From Bacteroidales bacterium (GTDB lineage Bacteria > Bacteroidota > Bacteroidia > Bacteroidales > P3), in contig JAGCUU010000008.1 of the NCBI GenBank assembly GCA_017962665.1, positions 1 through 64,000 of the forward strand: a stretch of DNA of 64,000 nt, given 5' to 3'. Both the position numbers and the translations under genes were made by a program. Positions within the stretch are counted from its first letter, which is position 1; each line of letters begins with the position of its first letter. The notes beneath the pieces are model-generated. The model made no database searches, had not been told where the DNA came from, and saw only the letters and a program-made list of their open reading frames with translations. Shown here piece after piece: positions 9,386-19,553 of this stretch.

Positions 9386-10780
9386 TTACAAATAATCACT
9401 TATACATCTAACTATCAAGTCCAACACCTCTTTTGCCATCGTCTCTTCAATGAACATATATTCTCTTGCAGCTCCCGAATAACAGTGCTGCATAAGATGG
9501 TTTAGTCCCGGCATAAGAAAGGTCATGGCTTTTGATGATGTCGCATTGTTAATGCTGTCAAGATTACACGGGAGAACCTGACAATCTTTGTCGCCATTTA
9601 TGGCAAAAACAGGACAGCGTATTTTTGCAAGATACTCCGAATTATCGAGTTTAATAAATGTCCTCATCCAAGGAATACGCATCTGTGCGGCAAAAGAGAT
9701 TGCATCACCACGGCGAAGGCCAACAATTTTTCGCTGACTTGCGTCAAGGTCCTTGCATTCATACTCAATAAGAGAAATCAGGAAAGACTGATATTTGTCC
9801 ACAGGAAGAGTGTCAGTCGCGTCAAAAAAAGCGCGCATCACCTCCAACCTTTTTTCAATTAGCTGTTGTGGAACGCTATCAAGTTGGAATATACGTTCAT
9901 TTTGCTGAAGAAGGATTTCTGCTCCTGAGGTACCAGGTCCTGCGAGGAGGACAATGAATGCGACCTTGCGATTTCGAGCAGCGACAATCGATGCTATCTG
10001 GCCACCCTCGCTATGTCCCACCAAGCCCACTCGTTTAGAATCTATCCCTTTTTGTTTTCGAATAAAGTTGAAAACCGCCTCTGCATCATCGGCAAAATCC
10101 AACGTTGTAGCACTTTCAAAATCGCCTTTCGAGCCTCCAACGCCGCGATCATCGTAACGAAGCACCGCTATTCCATTACGAGACAAATAATCAGCGAGTA
10201 CAAGGAACGGCTTATGTCCTAATAGTTCTTCATCACGGTTCTGCTGTCCGCTACCACTGACCAATACTACTGCGGGGAAAGGTCCTTTGCCCTCCGGCAT
10301 GGTTAGTGTTCCCTTGAGAGTAACATCTTCTTTACTACGTTTAATAGTGACCTCCTCTTCCGAATAGGGGAAGGGTGGCATCGGCATCTGTGGCCGATTA
10401 ATACTAAACATACTATCAGCAGGACCAAAACGTAGTTCCGCACTCAACAACCCCTGACGGAAAATTCCTGAGAAGGTACCATTGGAATCATTCCACACAA
10501 GCGTCATTCGCAGGCCCAATGATTTACTGGAAATACGAAGAGTATCGTTAGAAAAAGACCATTTAGAAACAGACAAAGGATCTTTGGTCTGCATAGGACT
10601 GTAGAGCAACGGACTGTCTTTACTGAAAGTCAAATTGATTGGAAGTGAAGCCTCTTCAAGCACAGCCAACCACCAACGACCATTGAAAGAGGAAGGTATA
10701 GCCTGTTGGGCATAAGCTGTAGCCGAGCCGAAAGAAAAACTGCAAACCAATAATAATAAGGAAAAGAAATAGTTTTTCAT
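9386..10780 (-). CDS. exported alpha/beta hydrolase
   Basis: A 464-residue secreted or periplasmic hydrolase with a cleavable signal peptide (residues 1-25, ATAYAQ). Residues about 30-140 form a beta-rich N-terminal domain; the alpha/beta hydrolase fold follows (about 145-464). Oxyanion and nucleophile regions are visible: VVLVSGSGQQNRDE, LRYDDRGVGGS, and the nucleophile elbow GHSEGG. The acid is probably Asp in INGDKDCQV and the base His in GLNHLMQH. This matches the common Bacteroidales serine-ester/peptide hydrolases; the substrate is unknown. It follows the GldD-like gene by 12 bases and is probably in its operon. Confidence 0.85.
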   Translation of the reverse strand: MKNYFFSLLLLVCSFSFGSATAYAQQAIPSSFNGRWWLAVLEEASLPINLTFSKDSPLLYSPMQTKDPLSVSKWSFSNDTLRISSKSLGLRMTLVWNDSNGTFSGIFRQGLLSAELRFGPADSMFSINRPQMPMPPFPYSEEEVTIKRSKEDVTLKGTLTMPEGKGPFPAVVLVSGSGQQNRDEELLGHKPFLVLADYLSRNGIAVLRYDDRGVGGSKGDFESATTLDFADDAEAVFNFIRKQKGIDSKRVGLVGHSEGGQIASIVAARNRKVAFIVLLAGPGTSGAEILLQQNERIFQLDSVPQQLIEKRLEVMRAFFDATDTLPVDKYQSFLISLIEYECKDLDASQRKIVGLRRGDAISFAAQMRIPWMRTFIKLDNSEYLAKIRCPVFAINGDKDCQVLPCNLDSINNATSSKAMTFLMPGLNHLMQHCYSGAAREYMFIEETMAKEVLDLIVRCISDYL

Positions 10781-10792
10781 ATACCTTCTACA

Positions 10793-11380
10793 TCAACGCC
10801 AACGGAGAGTTTCTATCAAATGTTCTATATCCATTTGAAGATAATCAAGGACAGGAGCCAATGAGTCATTATTGGGTACACAGTCAATATAAAGAGAGCC
10901 TCGCAAAAAATGGCTGACACTATCTGTAGCCCAAAACTGATATGTTGAAGCCACGTTCTGCCCCTGCAAGCAATAAACCGTTGCATAAACCTTCGCATCT
11001 TCGTTTACAAACTTCCTTTCTTCTACGCCAGATGAGTAGTCAAAATGCTTCGACAACAACTGATAAGAAGTATCCACCTCGCCTGCCAAATCGTTCAGGT
11101 TCCTGATCGGAATATAACTAAGAAAAACTATGCCGTTGTAGTCAGGATATCTGATATCCACCCATTTCAGACGACGTTCATCTTTCTTCAAATCGACGGA
11201 AGCCGACACAGAGCGTTCAAAAGCAAACGGCAACGCGGTGGTATCATATTCCACATAATTCTTTTCCGGAAATATAATACGCATATATCCTTTGGGTTTA
11301 GGAGTATAGCATCCATCTGTCCCACAAGACACAAACAAAATGACAGAAGTCAAGAGAACAAAGATATTATTTAACTTCAT
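10793..11380 (-). CDS. gldD: GldD-like lipoprotein
   Basis: A 195-residue lipoprotein: signal peptide MKLNNIFVLLTSVILFVSC with lipobox FVSC. The mature part begins with the GldD hallmark of Pro-Lys-Pro-Lys-Gly-Tyr-x-Arg and FPEKNYVEYD, followed by LPFAFE and a conserved core to SLYIDCVPNNDSLAPV. In Flavobacteriia GldD is needed for gliding and T9SS-dependent export; in Bacteroidales its role is less clear, so the symbol is given by resemblance only. I chose ATG 11380 because it puts Lys directly before the hydrophobic segment; an upstream start at 11419 would add an unlikely 13 residues. The downstream hydrolase is closely linked. Confidence 0.75.
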   Translation of the reverse strand: MKLNNIFVLLTSVILFVSCGTDGCYTPKPKGYMRIIFPEKNYVEYDTTALPFAFERSVSASVDLKKDERRLKWVDIRYPDYNGIVFLSYIPIRNLNDLAGEVDTSYQLLSKHFDYSSGVEERKFVNEDAKVYATVYCLQGQNVASTYQFWATDSVSHFLRGSLYIDCVPNNDSLAPVLDYLQMDIEHLIETLRWR

Positions 11381-11436
11381 TTTTTTATTTTTTCCAATCA
11401 TCATCAAAAACAATAACATAAAAGCTGTTTTTTTAT

Positions 11437-11444
11437 TATCTTTG
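11437..11444 (+). promoter_or_regulatory. promoter -7 box upstream of the short methyltransferase-like gene
   Basis: TATCTTTG on the plus strand, 19 bases before the TTG start at 11464. With so little space the transcript would have a leader of about 13 bases. The box supports the plus-strand gene being expressed. Confidence 0.55.
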
Positions 11445-11463
11445 CATCATCAAAAAAAAGATA

Positions 11464-11874
11464 TTGAACAGGATTCGTTTCATATTAACAGCTAAAACAC
11501 AATACAATATTCAATCCCCTTTCCTCTATGAGCTTTACAGCTGCGTCATCACGCCAAAACTTGACAGGGGCACAAGGGAAAAATATAATATTGTCAATGG
11601 CGACAGTTTCGAAGAGCTGCTATTCAAAATCTCAAACCATTACAATGCACGACGTGTCAATTCCACCTTATGGAATGCAGAGTACGTAGCAGTTGTTGAA
11701 GATGGCAGTTTGATTGGAGCCGTCAAATCCCCACATAAGAACAAAGAAACAGAGAAGGAGTGGAATAAAATTGTAACAAAAAAAGAGGTGACACTTTCCG
11801 TAGATTGTTATAAATACGGATTGTTTTTCACCTCAAACAAGCTGTCAAAGCAGCATATTCTTCTAAAAGACTAA
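11464..11874 (+). CDS. short protein resembling the two ends of a class I SAM methyltransferase
   Basis: 136 residues with a TTG start. The N terminus (IRFILTAKTQYNIQSPFLYELY) resembles the start of a Bacteroidota SAM-dependent methyltransferase family in which R-Y-x-x-x-A-K-x-x-x-x-x-HSPFVY is conserved. The C terminus (VTLSVDCYKYGLFF then LSKQ) resembles the family's last strands. Full-length relatives are, to my recollection, about 230-260 residues; the intervening SAM-binding core with its Gly-rich loop is absent here. It may be an in-frame internal deletion product or a reduced protein with another role. It is convergent with pcm (13-base gap). The reading is by pattern recall and needs an alignment. 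Confidence 0.55.
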   Translation: MNRIRFILTAKTQYNIQSPFLYELYSCVITPKLDRGTREKYNIVNGDSFEELLFKISNHYNARRVNSTLWNAEYVAVVEDGSLIGAVKSPHKNKETEKEWNKIVTKKEVTLSVDCYKYGLFFTSNKLSKQHILLKD

Positions 11875-11887
11875 TTACCGGGACTCC

Positions 11888-12553
11888 CTATCTGTTTACC
11901 TTGCCGTAATCGAGTTTTTCCAACATTGGGACAAACTTAAAGTCACCAAATGTTTGCTTTAAAAAGTCTTCCGGTCCTTCACCTGTCTTCACCACACGCA
12001 ACATTTCCTGACTCTTTCCACCAACTGGGATAACCATAACACCACCAACCTTCAGTTGGGACATGACATCCATAGGAATCTCACGTGCACCACAAGTAAT
12101 GATAACACGGTCAAAAGGAGCATATTCCGGAAGTCCGGCATAACCATCACCCAGAAAACATTTGGCATAGTAGTTTAATTCCATAAGCCTTTCTTTTGCT
12201 ATATCGAACAGTTCCTTCTGTCGTTCGACAGTAAAGACCTTCATTCCCATAGCACAAAGGACAGCAGTCTGATATCCGCTGCCGGTACCGACTTCCAGAA
12301 CCTTCATTTCCGGTTTGGCATCAAGAAGTTGGCTTTGGAATGCTACCGTTGACGGTTGTGAGATTGTCTGCCCACATTTTATTGGCAAGGCCTTATCTTC
12401 ATACGCCATATAGTCGAGCATTGTCTCCAGAAACAGATGGCGAGGTACACTTCTCATAGCAGACAGGACGTCTTCGTCATCAATACCCTTGTCACGCAGC
12501 ATTTGTATCATTTGACTGCGCCAGCCCTGATGTTTGAAAGAATCCTTAACCAT
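11888..12553 (-). CDS. pcm: protein-L-isoaspartate O-methyltransferase
   Basis: Methylates isoaspartyl residues in aged proteins with SAM as donor, starting their repair. The 221-residue cytoplasmic protein has the family's N-terminal VPRHLF segment, the substrate loop GQTISQPSTVAF, motif I VLEVGTGSGYQTAVL and motif post-I VFTVERQ, then FDRVIITCGARE and a C-terminal GGVMVIPVG. Length is normal. It begins 6 bases after the thiL stop and is probably the last gene of an eno-thiL-pcm transcript. Confidence 0.95.
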   Translation of the reverse strand: MVKDSFKHQGWRSQMIQMLRDKGIDDEDVLSAMRSVPRHLFLETMLDYMAYEDKALPIKCGQTISQPSTVAFQSQLLDAKPEMKVLEVGTGSGYQTAVLCAMGMKVFTVERQKELFDIAKERLMELNYYAKCFLGDGYAGLPEYAPFDRVIITCGAREIPMDVMSQLKVGGVMVIPVGGKSQEMLRVVKTGEGPEDFLKQTFGDFKFVPMLEKLDYGKVNR

Positions 12554-12559
12554 TGTCGT

Positions 12560-13609
12560 TCAATTTTCCCTAAAACCCTGGGCCACAAGCGTAATAGTGC
12601 TATTTTGAGGCGTAACCATCACAGCAGGAGAACCTTCTTCTGTAATATGTCCAATAATATGCACTCCATCCATATCTTTTATCTTGTCATAATCCTTTTG
12701 GTCAATGGTGAACAACAATTCATAGTCGCCACCGCCATTGAGGGCATTGGATACAGGCAACATATTACGGCTAAGTTCAGTACAAACACGGGTAGTTTGA
12801 TAATCTATAGGGATCTTCTCCTCATATACCTCGCATCCGCAATGTGAAGAATGGCAGATATGCAACAATTCTGAAGCAAGTCCATCGGCCACATCAATCA
12901 TCGACGTTGGCACTACGTCCTTTTCGGCAAGCATGGCGATAATATCAAGACGGGGCTCTGGTTTCAGGAAGCGTTCGAGGACATAATCATAAGAGTCTAA
13001 ATCCGGTTGGAAATTGGGATTAGCCTGATATGTCACCTTTTCCCTTTCCAGAATCAGCAGACCGGAATAGGCACTTCCCAAATCACCACTGACGCAAATA
13101 AGATCATGAAGTTTAGCGCCAGACCTGTACGAAATCTTATTATCCTGTACCTCTCCTATAGCGGTCACAGTAAGAACCATTCCTGAACGGCTGCTCACTG
13201 TACTGCCGCCGACAAGATCAACATCATAGCGGTTGCAGCAAAGACGAATACCAGCATAAAGTTCCTCGAGTGCCTCAACACTATAGCGATTTGACACAGC
13301 GATACTTACCTCTATTTGTCGCGCCTTGCCATTCATGGCGGCAATATTGCTCAAGCTAGAAGCTACCGATTTATATCCCAGGTGTTTGAGAGGGGTGTAC
13401 ATCATATCGAAATGTACCCCCTCAGCCATAGTATTAACTGTCACAAGAGTTTTGACATTGCCTTCTCCTATAACTGCGCAGTCATCACCTACACCCTTGC
13501 AGGTCGTTTTATTATAGGTTTCGAAACCCTCTGTCAATCGTTCAATAAGAGCAAATTCACCAAGGTCGTCCAGTTCCGTCCTTCCCTCTTGATATTCCAG
13601 AGTTGACAT
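12560..13609 (-). CDS. thiL: ThiL-like (thiamine-monophosphate kinase) protein with degenerate active site
   Basis: 349 residues, co-linear with ThiL over its whole length (AIR-synthase fold): LDDLGEFALIERL, GVGDDCAVI (residues 39-47), EGVHFDMMYTPLKHLGYKS, LYAGIRL, DLVGG, DVADGLASELLHIC and ALNGGGDYELLFT. Normal ThiL makes thiamine diphosphate from the monophosphate using Mg-ATP. Here four acidic positions that bind metal or phosphate in the family are replaced: Asn59 (TD becomes VN), Asn88 (LSD becomes LSN), Ser136 (GGD becomes GGS) and Gly294 (GGED becomes GGGD). Asp42-Asp43 remain. The frame is intact, so a repurposed or inactive homologue is likely. It lies 31 bases downstream of eno. Confidence 0.85.
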   Translation of the reverse strand: MSTLEYQEGRTELDDLGEFALIERLTEGFETYNKTTCKGVGDDCAVIGEGNVKTLVTVNTMAEGVHFDMMYTPLKHLGYKSVASSLSNIAAMNGKARQIEVSIAVSNRYSVEALEELYAGIRLCCNRYDVDLVGGSTVSSRSGMVLTVTAIGEVQDNKISYRSGAKLHDLICVSGDLGSAYSGLLILEREKVTYQANPNFQPDLDSYDYVLERFLKPEPRLDIIAMLAEKDVVPTSMIDVADGLASELLHICHSSHCGCEVYEEKIPIDYQTTRVCTELSRNMLPVSNALNGGGDYELLFTIDQKDYDKIKDMDGVHIIGHITEEGSPAVMVTPQNSTITLVAQGFREN

Positions 13610-13640
13610 CCTGTTTTATTCCTTTCAACCGATTTTTTTG

Positions 13641-14942
<1,302 letters not shown>

Positions 14943-15055
14943 TTATTTATATATTATCAAACAATTTACATATTATACCCAACTCTTACATAAGCAAGTA
15001 TATAAGAAACGCAAAAAAAAAACTATTATTGTATAAAGATGAACTGTTTCTGTAA

Positions 15056-15973
15056 TTACGCTCCAAAACGGCCTCGGAAGAATTCCTCAAATAGTTCAAT
15101 GAACAGTTCTTTATTTAGCATTTCACTGATAGAAACAGCATAGGCCCCCGACGGGTTGCGTAATTTGTCATAATACGGGGAACGTTCAGGCTCCAATGGA
15201 TAAAGCAAAAGAAGATTATTATTTATCACATATCTATACACTCCGTTAAGATAGTCATTTCCATCTACAGTAAACAGGTCGCGTCCAAGCGTAATATTAC
15301 CGAATTTTATACATCCCGTCTGTGCCAATTCCGCCATAGCTCTATTTCGTGCCAGTCCATTCCAACTTTTTTCGATTGCCTCAAAAGCAAGCAAATCCGC
15401 ATGGTCATACGAATGGACATTCTCCCTTAGGAAAATAACCTTCTCATCCTTATCCAACACCTTGAAAGTTGTTGTAATATTACCATCGGAGCCTGATTCT
15501 GCTTCCAGCCTTGTTGGTGCATGACGAACATTGAACAACACTATGGAGCCAACTTTGTCAAAACAAATCTTTGTACTCTCCACAACCTCTCCATAACCCA
15601 TAGGTTTTCCAAAATTAACGACAGGAAAACGCTTTTTTTCCCAAACAAATCCGTTGGTATATACAAAAATATAGTCAAACGGCCTCTTTGCCTCTTTCCT
15701 TATATCCCTGTTTATCAAGAGAGAAAGGCCAGCAGCCATAAAAACCAAAGTGACGAATACCATCAAAACAACAAAAACAGGTTGGACATCATTGCTGTTG
15801 ATGACATGTCGGTACATAAAGAAGAGTGCTATAAGGGAAAGAATAAAAACAGGAAGGCCCCATTTTGATTTTTGAAAAAGCACTTTTCTAAATCCAGTGA
15901 CATAGGTTCCCAATCCTGTATCGTCACTCGGTGTTGTTCCCTTAGGAATAAGATATTTTTCATTATCTTTCAT
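15056..15973 (-). CDS. two-helix membrane protein of unknown function
   Basis: 305 residues. After a short cytoplasmic segment there are two transmembrane helices at about residues 38-55 and 64-85 with a short loop between them, followed by a soluble beta-rich domain of about 200 residues with a conserved-looking FVYTNGFVWEKK segment. The layout resembles DUF6585-type proteins (PH-like domain after a membrane hairpin), but I am not sure of this family. The start is set at ATG 15973, giving MKDNEKYLIPKG; a longer frame to 16012 would run into the ribosomal-operon terminator. That terminator's U-tract ends 7 bases before this ATG. Confidence 0.6.
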   Translation of the reverse strand: MKDNEKYLIPKGTTPSDDTGLGTYVTGFRKVLFQKSKWGLPVFILSLIALFFMYRHVINSNDVQPVFVVLMVFVTLVFMAAGLSLLINRDIRKEAKRPFDYIFVYTNGFVWEKKRFPVVNFGKPMGYGEVVESTKICFDKVGSIVLFNVRHAPTRLEAESGSDGNITTTFKVLDKDEKVIFLRENVHSYDHADLLAFEAIEKSWNGLARNRAMAELAQTGCIKFGNITLGRDLFTVDGNDYLNGVYRYVINNNLLLLYPLEPERSPYYDKLRNPSGAYAVSISEMLNKELFIELFEEFFRGRFGA

Positions 15974-15979
15974 AGTAAC

Positions 15980-16015
15980 AAAAAAGGAGTGCCGGTAACC
16001 ATGTGCCTGCACTCC
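15980..16015 (-). terminator. intrinsic terminator of the ribosomal super-operon
   Basis: On the minus strand: GGAGTGC (16015-16009), 16-base loop, GCACTCC (15992-15986), then TTTTTTG. A seven-pair GC-rich stem plus U-tract about 20 bases after the rplQ stop. It sits directly in front of the next gene, whose ATG is 7 bases downstream. Confidence 0.8.
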
Positions 16016-16035
16016 ATTGCTGTTTAAATAAATTA

Positions 16036-16560
16036 TTACTCAGCTGCAGGAACCTCGGTAGCGACTGCTTCAGGAGCAGGAGCCTCGGCAGTAGCAGTTT
16101 CGACAGTCTCAGTAGCAGCAACAGCCTCTTCGGTTCTTCTGCTGCCACGTCCACGACGGGTGCTTTTTGCCTTCTTTGTTTTGGGTTCCTTAAGCATGTT
16201 CTCGTTGTAGTCAACCAGTTCAATAATACACATCTCGGCATTGTCACCCTTACGGATGCCAGTCTTGAGGATACGTGTATAACCACCAGGGCGATTAGCA
16301 ATTTTCTGAGAAACCTCGCGGAAAAGTTCATTGACGGCCTCTTTGCTATGCAGGTAACTGAACACCATACGGCGGTTGTGCATTGAGTCCTCTTTTGAGC
16401 GGTTAATCAGCGGTTCGACATATACTCTTAAAGCTTTGGCCTTAGCCAAAGTTGTTTCCACTCTCTTATGCATTATTAAAGACGTGGCCATATTCGACAG
16501 CATGGCAACTCTGTGCGCATGAGTTCTTGACAGATGATTTACTTTGCAACCGTGTCTCAT
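16036..16560 (-). CDS. rplQ: 50S ribosomal protein L17
   Basis: The first 120 residues are a standard L17 ([48 protein letters not shown]). A C-terminal extension of about 45 residues follows: a basic patch ([10 protein letters not shown]) then an Ala/Glu/Val/Pro-rich tail. Such tails are common in Bacteroidota L17. Last gene of the super-operon, 5 bases after rpoA. Confidence 0.97.
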   Translation of the reverse strand: MRHGCKVNHLSRTHAHRVAMLSNMATSLIMHKRVETTLAKAKALRVYVEPLINRSKEDSMHNRRMVFSYLHSKEAVNELFREVSQKIANRPGGYTRILKTGIRKGDNAEMCIIELVDYNENMLKEPKTKKAKSTRRGRGSRRTEEAVAATETVETATAEAPAPEAVATEVPAAE

Positions 16561-16565
16561 AGTTG

Positions 16566-17558
16566 TTATTCTTTATCTAATTTATACTTTGAAATGTTCA
16601 TGCCAAAATCCAGATTCTTCGAGGCGACGAGATTTTCAAGCTCGATGAGTGACTTCTTACAGAAGTTTCTGAATTTAAGCAAATCAGCCTTATTATACGA
16701 AACTAGGTCTCCCAAGGTCTCAACCTCAGCTGCCTTCAAGCAGTTAAGGGCGCGGACAGAGAGGTCAAGGTCGATAAGTTTAGTCTTCAACAACTGGCGT
16801 GTATGGAGAGTATTTTCATCGAATTCCTCCACAACCTGTTTAGGCTCGAGTTCAAGGGATATGCGTTCATCGCTGAAAAGCATAAAATGCTGAATCAGTA
16901 TTGTTGCAGCCTCTTTCAAAGCCTCCTTGGGATGTATTGAACCATCTGTCTGGATATCAAAAGTGAGTTTCTCGTAGTCCGTTTTCTGTTCCACACGGTA
17001 ATCGTTCACCTCATACTGTACATTTTTGATAGGTGTGTGGATGGAGTCGATAGCAATGACTCCGATGGGATCACCGGGTTTTTTGTTCTCATCCGATGGG
17101 ACATAACCACGACCCTTTTCGATAGTAAGCTCAATTTTGAGGCTTGTCGAAGGTTCCATGTGGCAAATTTCAACATCAGGATTGAGGACTTGGAAACCTT
17201 GAAGCTGTTCGTTAAGGTCGCCTGCTTTAAGCACGCTTTTTTCCTTAACCTCAAAACTGATTTTCTCGGAATCCGTGTCTTCCACCTGACGGCGAAAACG
17301 AATCTGTTTCAAGTTGAGAATAATATCCGTCATATCCTCAACCACGCCAGGCAGAGAGGAGAACTCGTGGTCTACACCGTCGATGCGCACCGAAGTGATG
17401 GCAAAACCCTCCAAAGAAGAGAGGAGTACACGACGCAAGGCATTACCGATGGTGATACCATAGCCAGGCTCGAGAGGACGGAATTCAAATGTCCCTCTGA
17501 AGTCATCAGCCTCAAGCATGACGACCTTGTCTGGTTGTTGAAAAGCTAATATTGACAT
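16566..17558 (-). CDS. rpoA: DNA-directed RNA polymerase subunit alpha
   Basis: 330 residues. The N-terminal domain (about 1-230) forms the dimer on which beta and beta' assemble: [28 protein letters not shown] and GAAITSVRI-like segment [12 protein letters not shown] are visible. The C-terminal domain (about 250-330) with [26 protein letters not shown] contacts upstream DNA and activators. Position between rpsD and rplQ is the usual alpha-operon order. Confidence 0.98.
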   Translation of the reverse strand: MSILAFQQPDKVVMLEADDFRGTFEFRPLEPGYGITIGNALRRVLLSSLEGFAITSVRIDGVDHEFSSLPGVVEDMTDIILNLKQIRFRRQVEDTDSEKISFEVKEKSVLKAGDLNEQLQGFQVLNPDVEICHMEPSTSLKIELTIEKGRGYVPSDENKKPGDPIGVIAIDSIHTPIKNVQYEVNDYRVEQKTDYEKLTFDIQTDGSIHPKEALKEAATILIQHFMLFSDERISLELEPKQVVEEFDENTLHTRQLLKTKLIDLDLSVRALNCLKAAEVETLGDLVSYNKADLLKFRNFCKKSLIELENLVASKNLDFGMNISKYKLDKE

Positions 17559-17616
17559 TTCTTAATACTTTCTAATTATCTACGAAAATTTATTTGAGTT
17601 ACTCCTTCAAAGACTA

Positions 17617-18222
17617 TTATTTGGAGTAAAGTTCAACGATAAGTTGTTCGTTGATATTCTCGGGGATGTCAGCACGCTGAGGATAATTCATGAACTTGCC
17701 GCTCATCAGGTTACCGTCCCACTCCAACCAAGGATAGTTGTTTGCACGGGAGGCCAGCGAGTCGCTAATAATCTCTAAAGATTTCGAACGTTCACGGACA
17801 GAAACGATATCACCTTCTTTAAGGGAATAAGAAGGAACGTTAACAACGTTACCATTCACCAATATATGACGATGCGACACGAGTTGGCGTGCCTGTGCGC
17901 GTGTACGGGCGATGCCGAGACGATAGACAACATTATCGAGACGAGACTCTATAAGTTGCAGAAGGACTTCACCAGTGATACCACCACGACGAGAAGCCTC
18001 TTCGTAGATTTTCACAAACTGGCGTTCAAGAATGCCATAAGTGTATTTCGCTTTCTGTTTTTCCTGCAGCTGGATACCGTATTCAGACAGTTTGCCACGA
18101 CGTTTGTTCTGACCATGCATACCAGGAGCATAAGGTTTTCTTTCGTAGTTCTTGTCCGGACCGTAAATAGGTTCGTGGAACTTTCTTGCAATTTTGGTTT
18201 TAGGACCTGTATATCTTGCCAT
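17617..18222 (-). CDS. rpsD: 30S ribosomal protein S4
   Basis: 201 residues starting [15 protein letters not shown], with the S4 RNA-binding domain around residues 90-150 ([24 protein letters not shown]). Primary 16S rRNA binder that nucleates small-subunit assembly; in other bacteria it is also an operon repressor. The zinc-binding cysteines found in some S4 proteins are absent (C-minus form). Confidence 0.98.
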   Translation of the reverse strand: MARYTGPKTKIARKFHEPIYGPDKNYERKPYAPGMHGQNKRRGKLSEYGIQLQEKQKAKYTYGILERQFVKIYEEASRRGGITGEVLLQLIESRLDNVVYRLGIARTRAQARQLVSHRHILVNGNVVNVPSYSLKEGDIVSVRERSKSLEIISDSLASRANNYPWLEWDGNLMSGKFMNYPQRADIPENINEQLIVELYSK

Positions 18223-18300
18223 TTTTTACAAATTTTGAATGTTGAAAAGGAATTTTGAAGAGAATTACTTTCTGGATTCGAAATTCTTAATTCCAAAAAA

Positions 18301-18690
18301 TTACACGCGACGGCGTTTGGGAGGCCTGCAGCCATTATGAGGCAGCGGGGTGATGTCGACGATTTCAGTCACCTCAATACCACAGCCGTTGATTGCGCGG
18401 ATTGCAGATTCACGTCCCGAACCAGGTCCTTTTACGAAGACCTTGACTTTTCTTAGGCCCAAATCATAAGCAACTTTACCGCAATCTTCCGCAGCCATTT
18501 GAGCAGCATACGGAGTGTTTTTCTTCGATCCGCGGAAGCCCATTTTTCCTGCTGACGACCAAGAAATCACTTGTCCGGCATTATTTGTCAACGATACAAT
18601 GACGTTGTTGAAGGATGCAAAGATGCAAGCCCTTCCTTGAGGTTCAACTTTTACGACTCTCTTTTTAGTCGGTTTAGAAGTTTTTGCCAT
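18301..18690 (-). CDS. rpsK: 30S ribosomal protein S11
   Basis: 129 residues. Conserved segments: [48 protein letters not shown] and the C-terminal PPKRRRV. Platform protein of the 30S subunit near the E site. Lies 78 bases upstream of rpsD in the alpha-operon segment. Confidence 0.98.
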   Translation of the reverse strand: MAKTSKPTKKRVVKVEPQGRACIFASFNNVIVSLTNNAGQVISWSSAGKMGFRGSKKNTPYAAQMAAEDCGKVAYDLGLRKVKVFVKGPGSGRESAIRAINGCGIEVTEIVDITPLPHNGCRPPKRRRV

Positions 18691-18757
18691 AATTTTTTTT
18701 GCTTGATTTTACATTTTCTCACGGCAGTATTATTGCCGTTGGCTACTACTTAATTAT

Positions 18758-19135
18758 TTACTTCGTAGCTTTCTTCTTGTTAGCGATTGTTTTCTTCTTA
18801 CCCTTACGAGTGCGGGCGTTGTTTTTGGTACTCTGACCACGCAGAGGAAGACCAAGACGGTGACGAACACCACGATAGCATCCAATGTCCATCAGGCGCT
18901 TGATGTTCATCTGTACCTCTGAACGAAGAGCACCCTCAACCTTATACTCATCATTGATGATGGTACGAAGAGCGTTCTGCTCGTCATCAGTCCAGTCCTG
19001 AACTTTCTTGTTCTCGTCGATGCCGGCCTTTGCCAGAATCTCAGAGGCAAGGCTTCTTCCAATACCGTAGATATAGGTCAAACCTATAACACCTCTTTTG
19101 TTTTTGGGTAAGTCAATACCTGCAATTCTTGCCAT
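18758..19135 (-). CDS. rpsM: 30S ribosomal protein S13
   Basis: 125 residues. [26 protein letters not shown] is the characteristic N terminus; the C-terminal tail is strongly basic ([18 protein letters not shown]) and reaches toward the P-site tRNA. Contacts L5 in the intersubunit bridge. Confidence 0.98.
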   Translation of the reverse strand: MARIAGIDLPKNKRGVIGLTYIYGIGRSLASEILAKAGIDENKKVQDWTDDEQNALRTIINDEYKVEGALRSEVQMNIKRLMDIGCYRGVRHRLGLPLRGQSTKNNARTRKGKKKTIANKKKATK

Positions 19136-19160
19136 AAATTGTTAATACTTTTTTTGTTAA

Positions 19161-19277
19161 TTAACCCTGTCTTTGTTTGAATTTAGGGTTTTTCTTGTTG
19201 ATTACATAAACGATTCCCTTGCGGCGGACCACTTTGCATTCGGGAGATCTTTTCTTTACAGAAACTCTTACTTTCAT
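19161..19277 (-). CDS. rpmJ: 50S ribosomal protein L36
   Basis: A 38-residue protein: [19 protein letters not shown] then [19 protein letters not shown]. This is the zinc-independent form: of the Cys/Cys/Cys/His ligand set only Cys14 remains (Ser11, Asn27, Phe33 at the other positions). ATG at 19277, TAA at 19161. The order infA-rpmJ-rpsM is standard. Confidence 0.95.
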   Translation of the reverse strand: MKVRVSVKKRSPECKVVRRKGIVYVINKKNPKFKQRQG

Positions 19278-19323
19278 TGTATGAATAAAGTTTTAATTTT
19301 TTTCTTCTACGCTTCAACAGTTA

Positions 19324-19542
19324 TTATTTGTGGCGGTAAGTAATTCTACCCTTTGTAAGGTCGTACGGAGACATCTCTATCTGAACCTTGTCACCGGGAA
19401 GAATCTTAATGTAGTGCATACGCATTTTACCCGAAATGTGGGCAATAATAACGTGTCCGTTTTCAAGTTCCACACGGAACATTGCGTTGCCGAGCGATTC
19501 AACCACGGTGCCGTCCAATTGTATAGATGCCTGTTTAGCCAT
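19324..19542 (-). CDS. infA: translation initiation factor IF-1
   Basis: 72 residues, the usual size; OB fold that occupies the ribosomal A site during initiation. Conserved segments are [36 protein letters not shown] and [15 protein letters not shown]. Starts 11 bases after the map stop. Confidence 0.98.
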   Translation of the reverse strand: MAKQASIQLDGTVVESLGNAMFRVELENGHVIIAHISGKMRMHYIKILPGDKVQIEMSPYDLTKGRITYRHK

Positions 19543-19553
19543 AATGACGTCTG

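Noticed and set aside
15974-16012. N-terminal extension of the two-helix membrane protein
   Set aside because: The extension would be encoded by the terminator hairpin of the ribosomal operon; MKDNEKYLIPKG from ATG 15973 is a more natural start.
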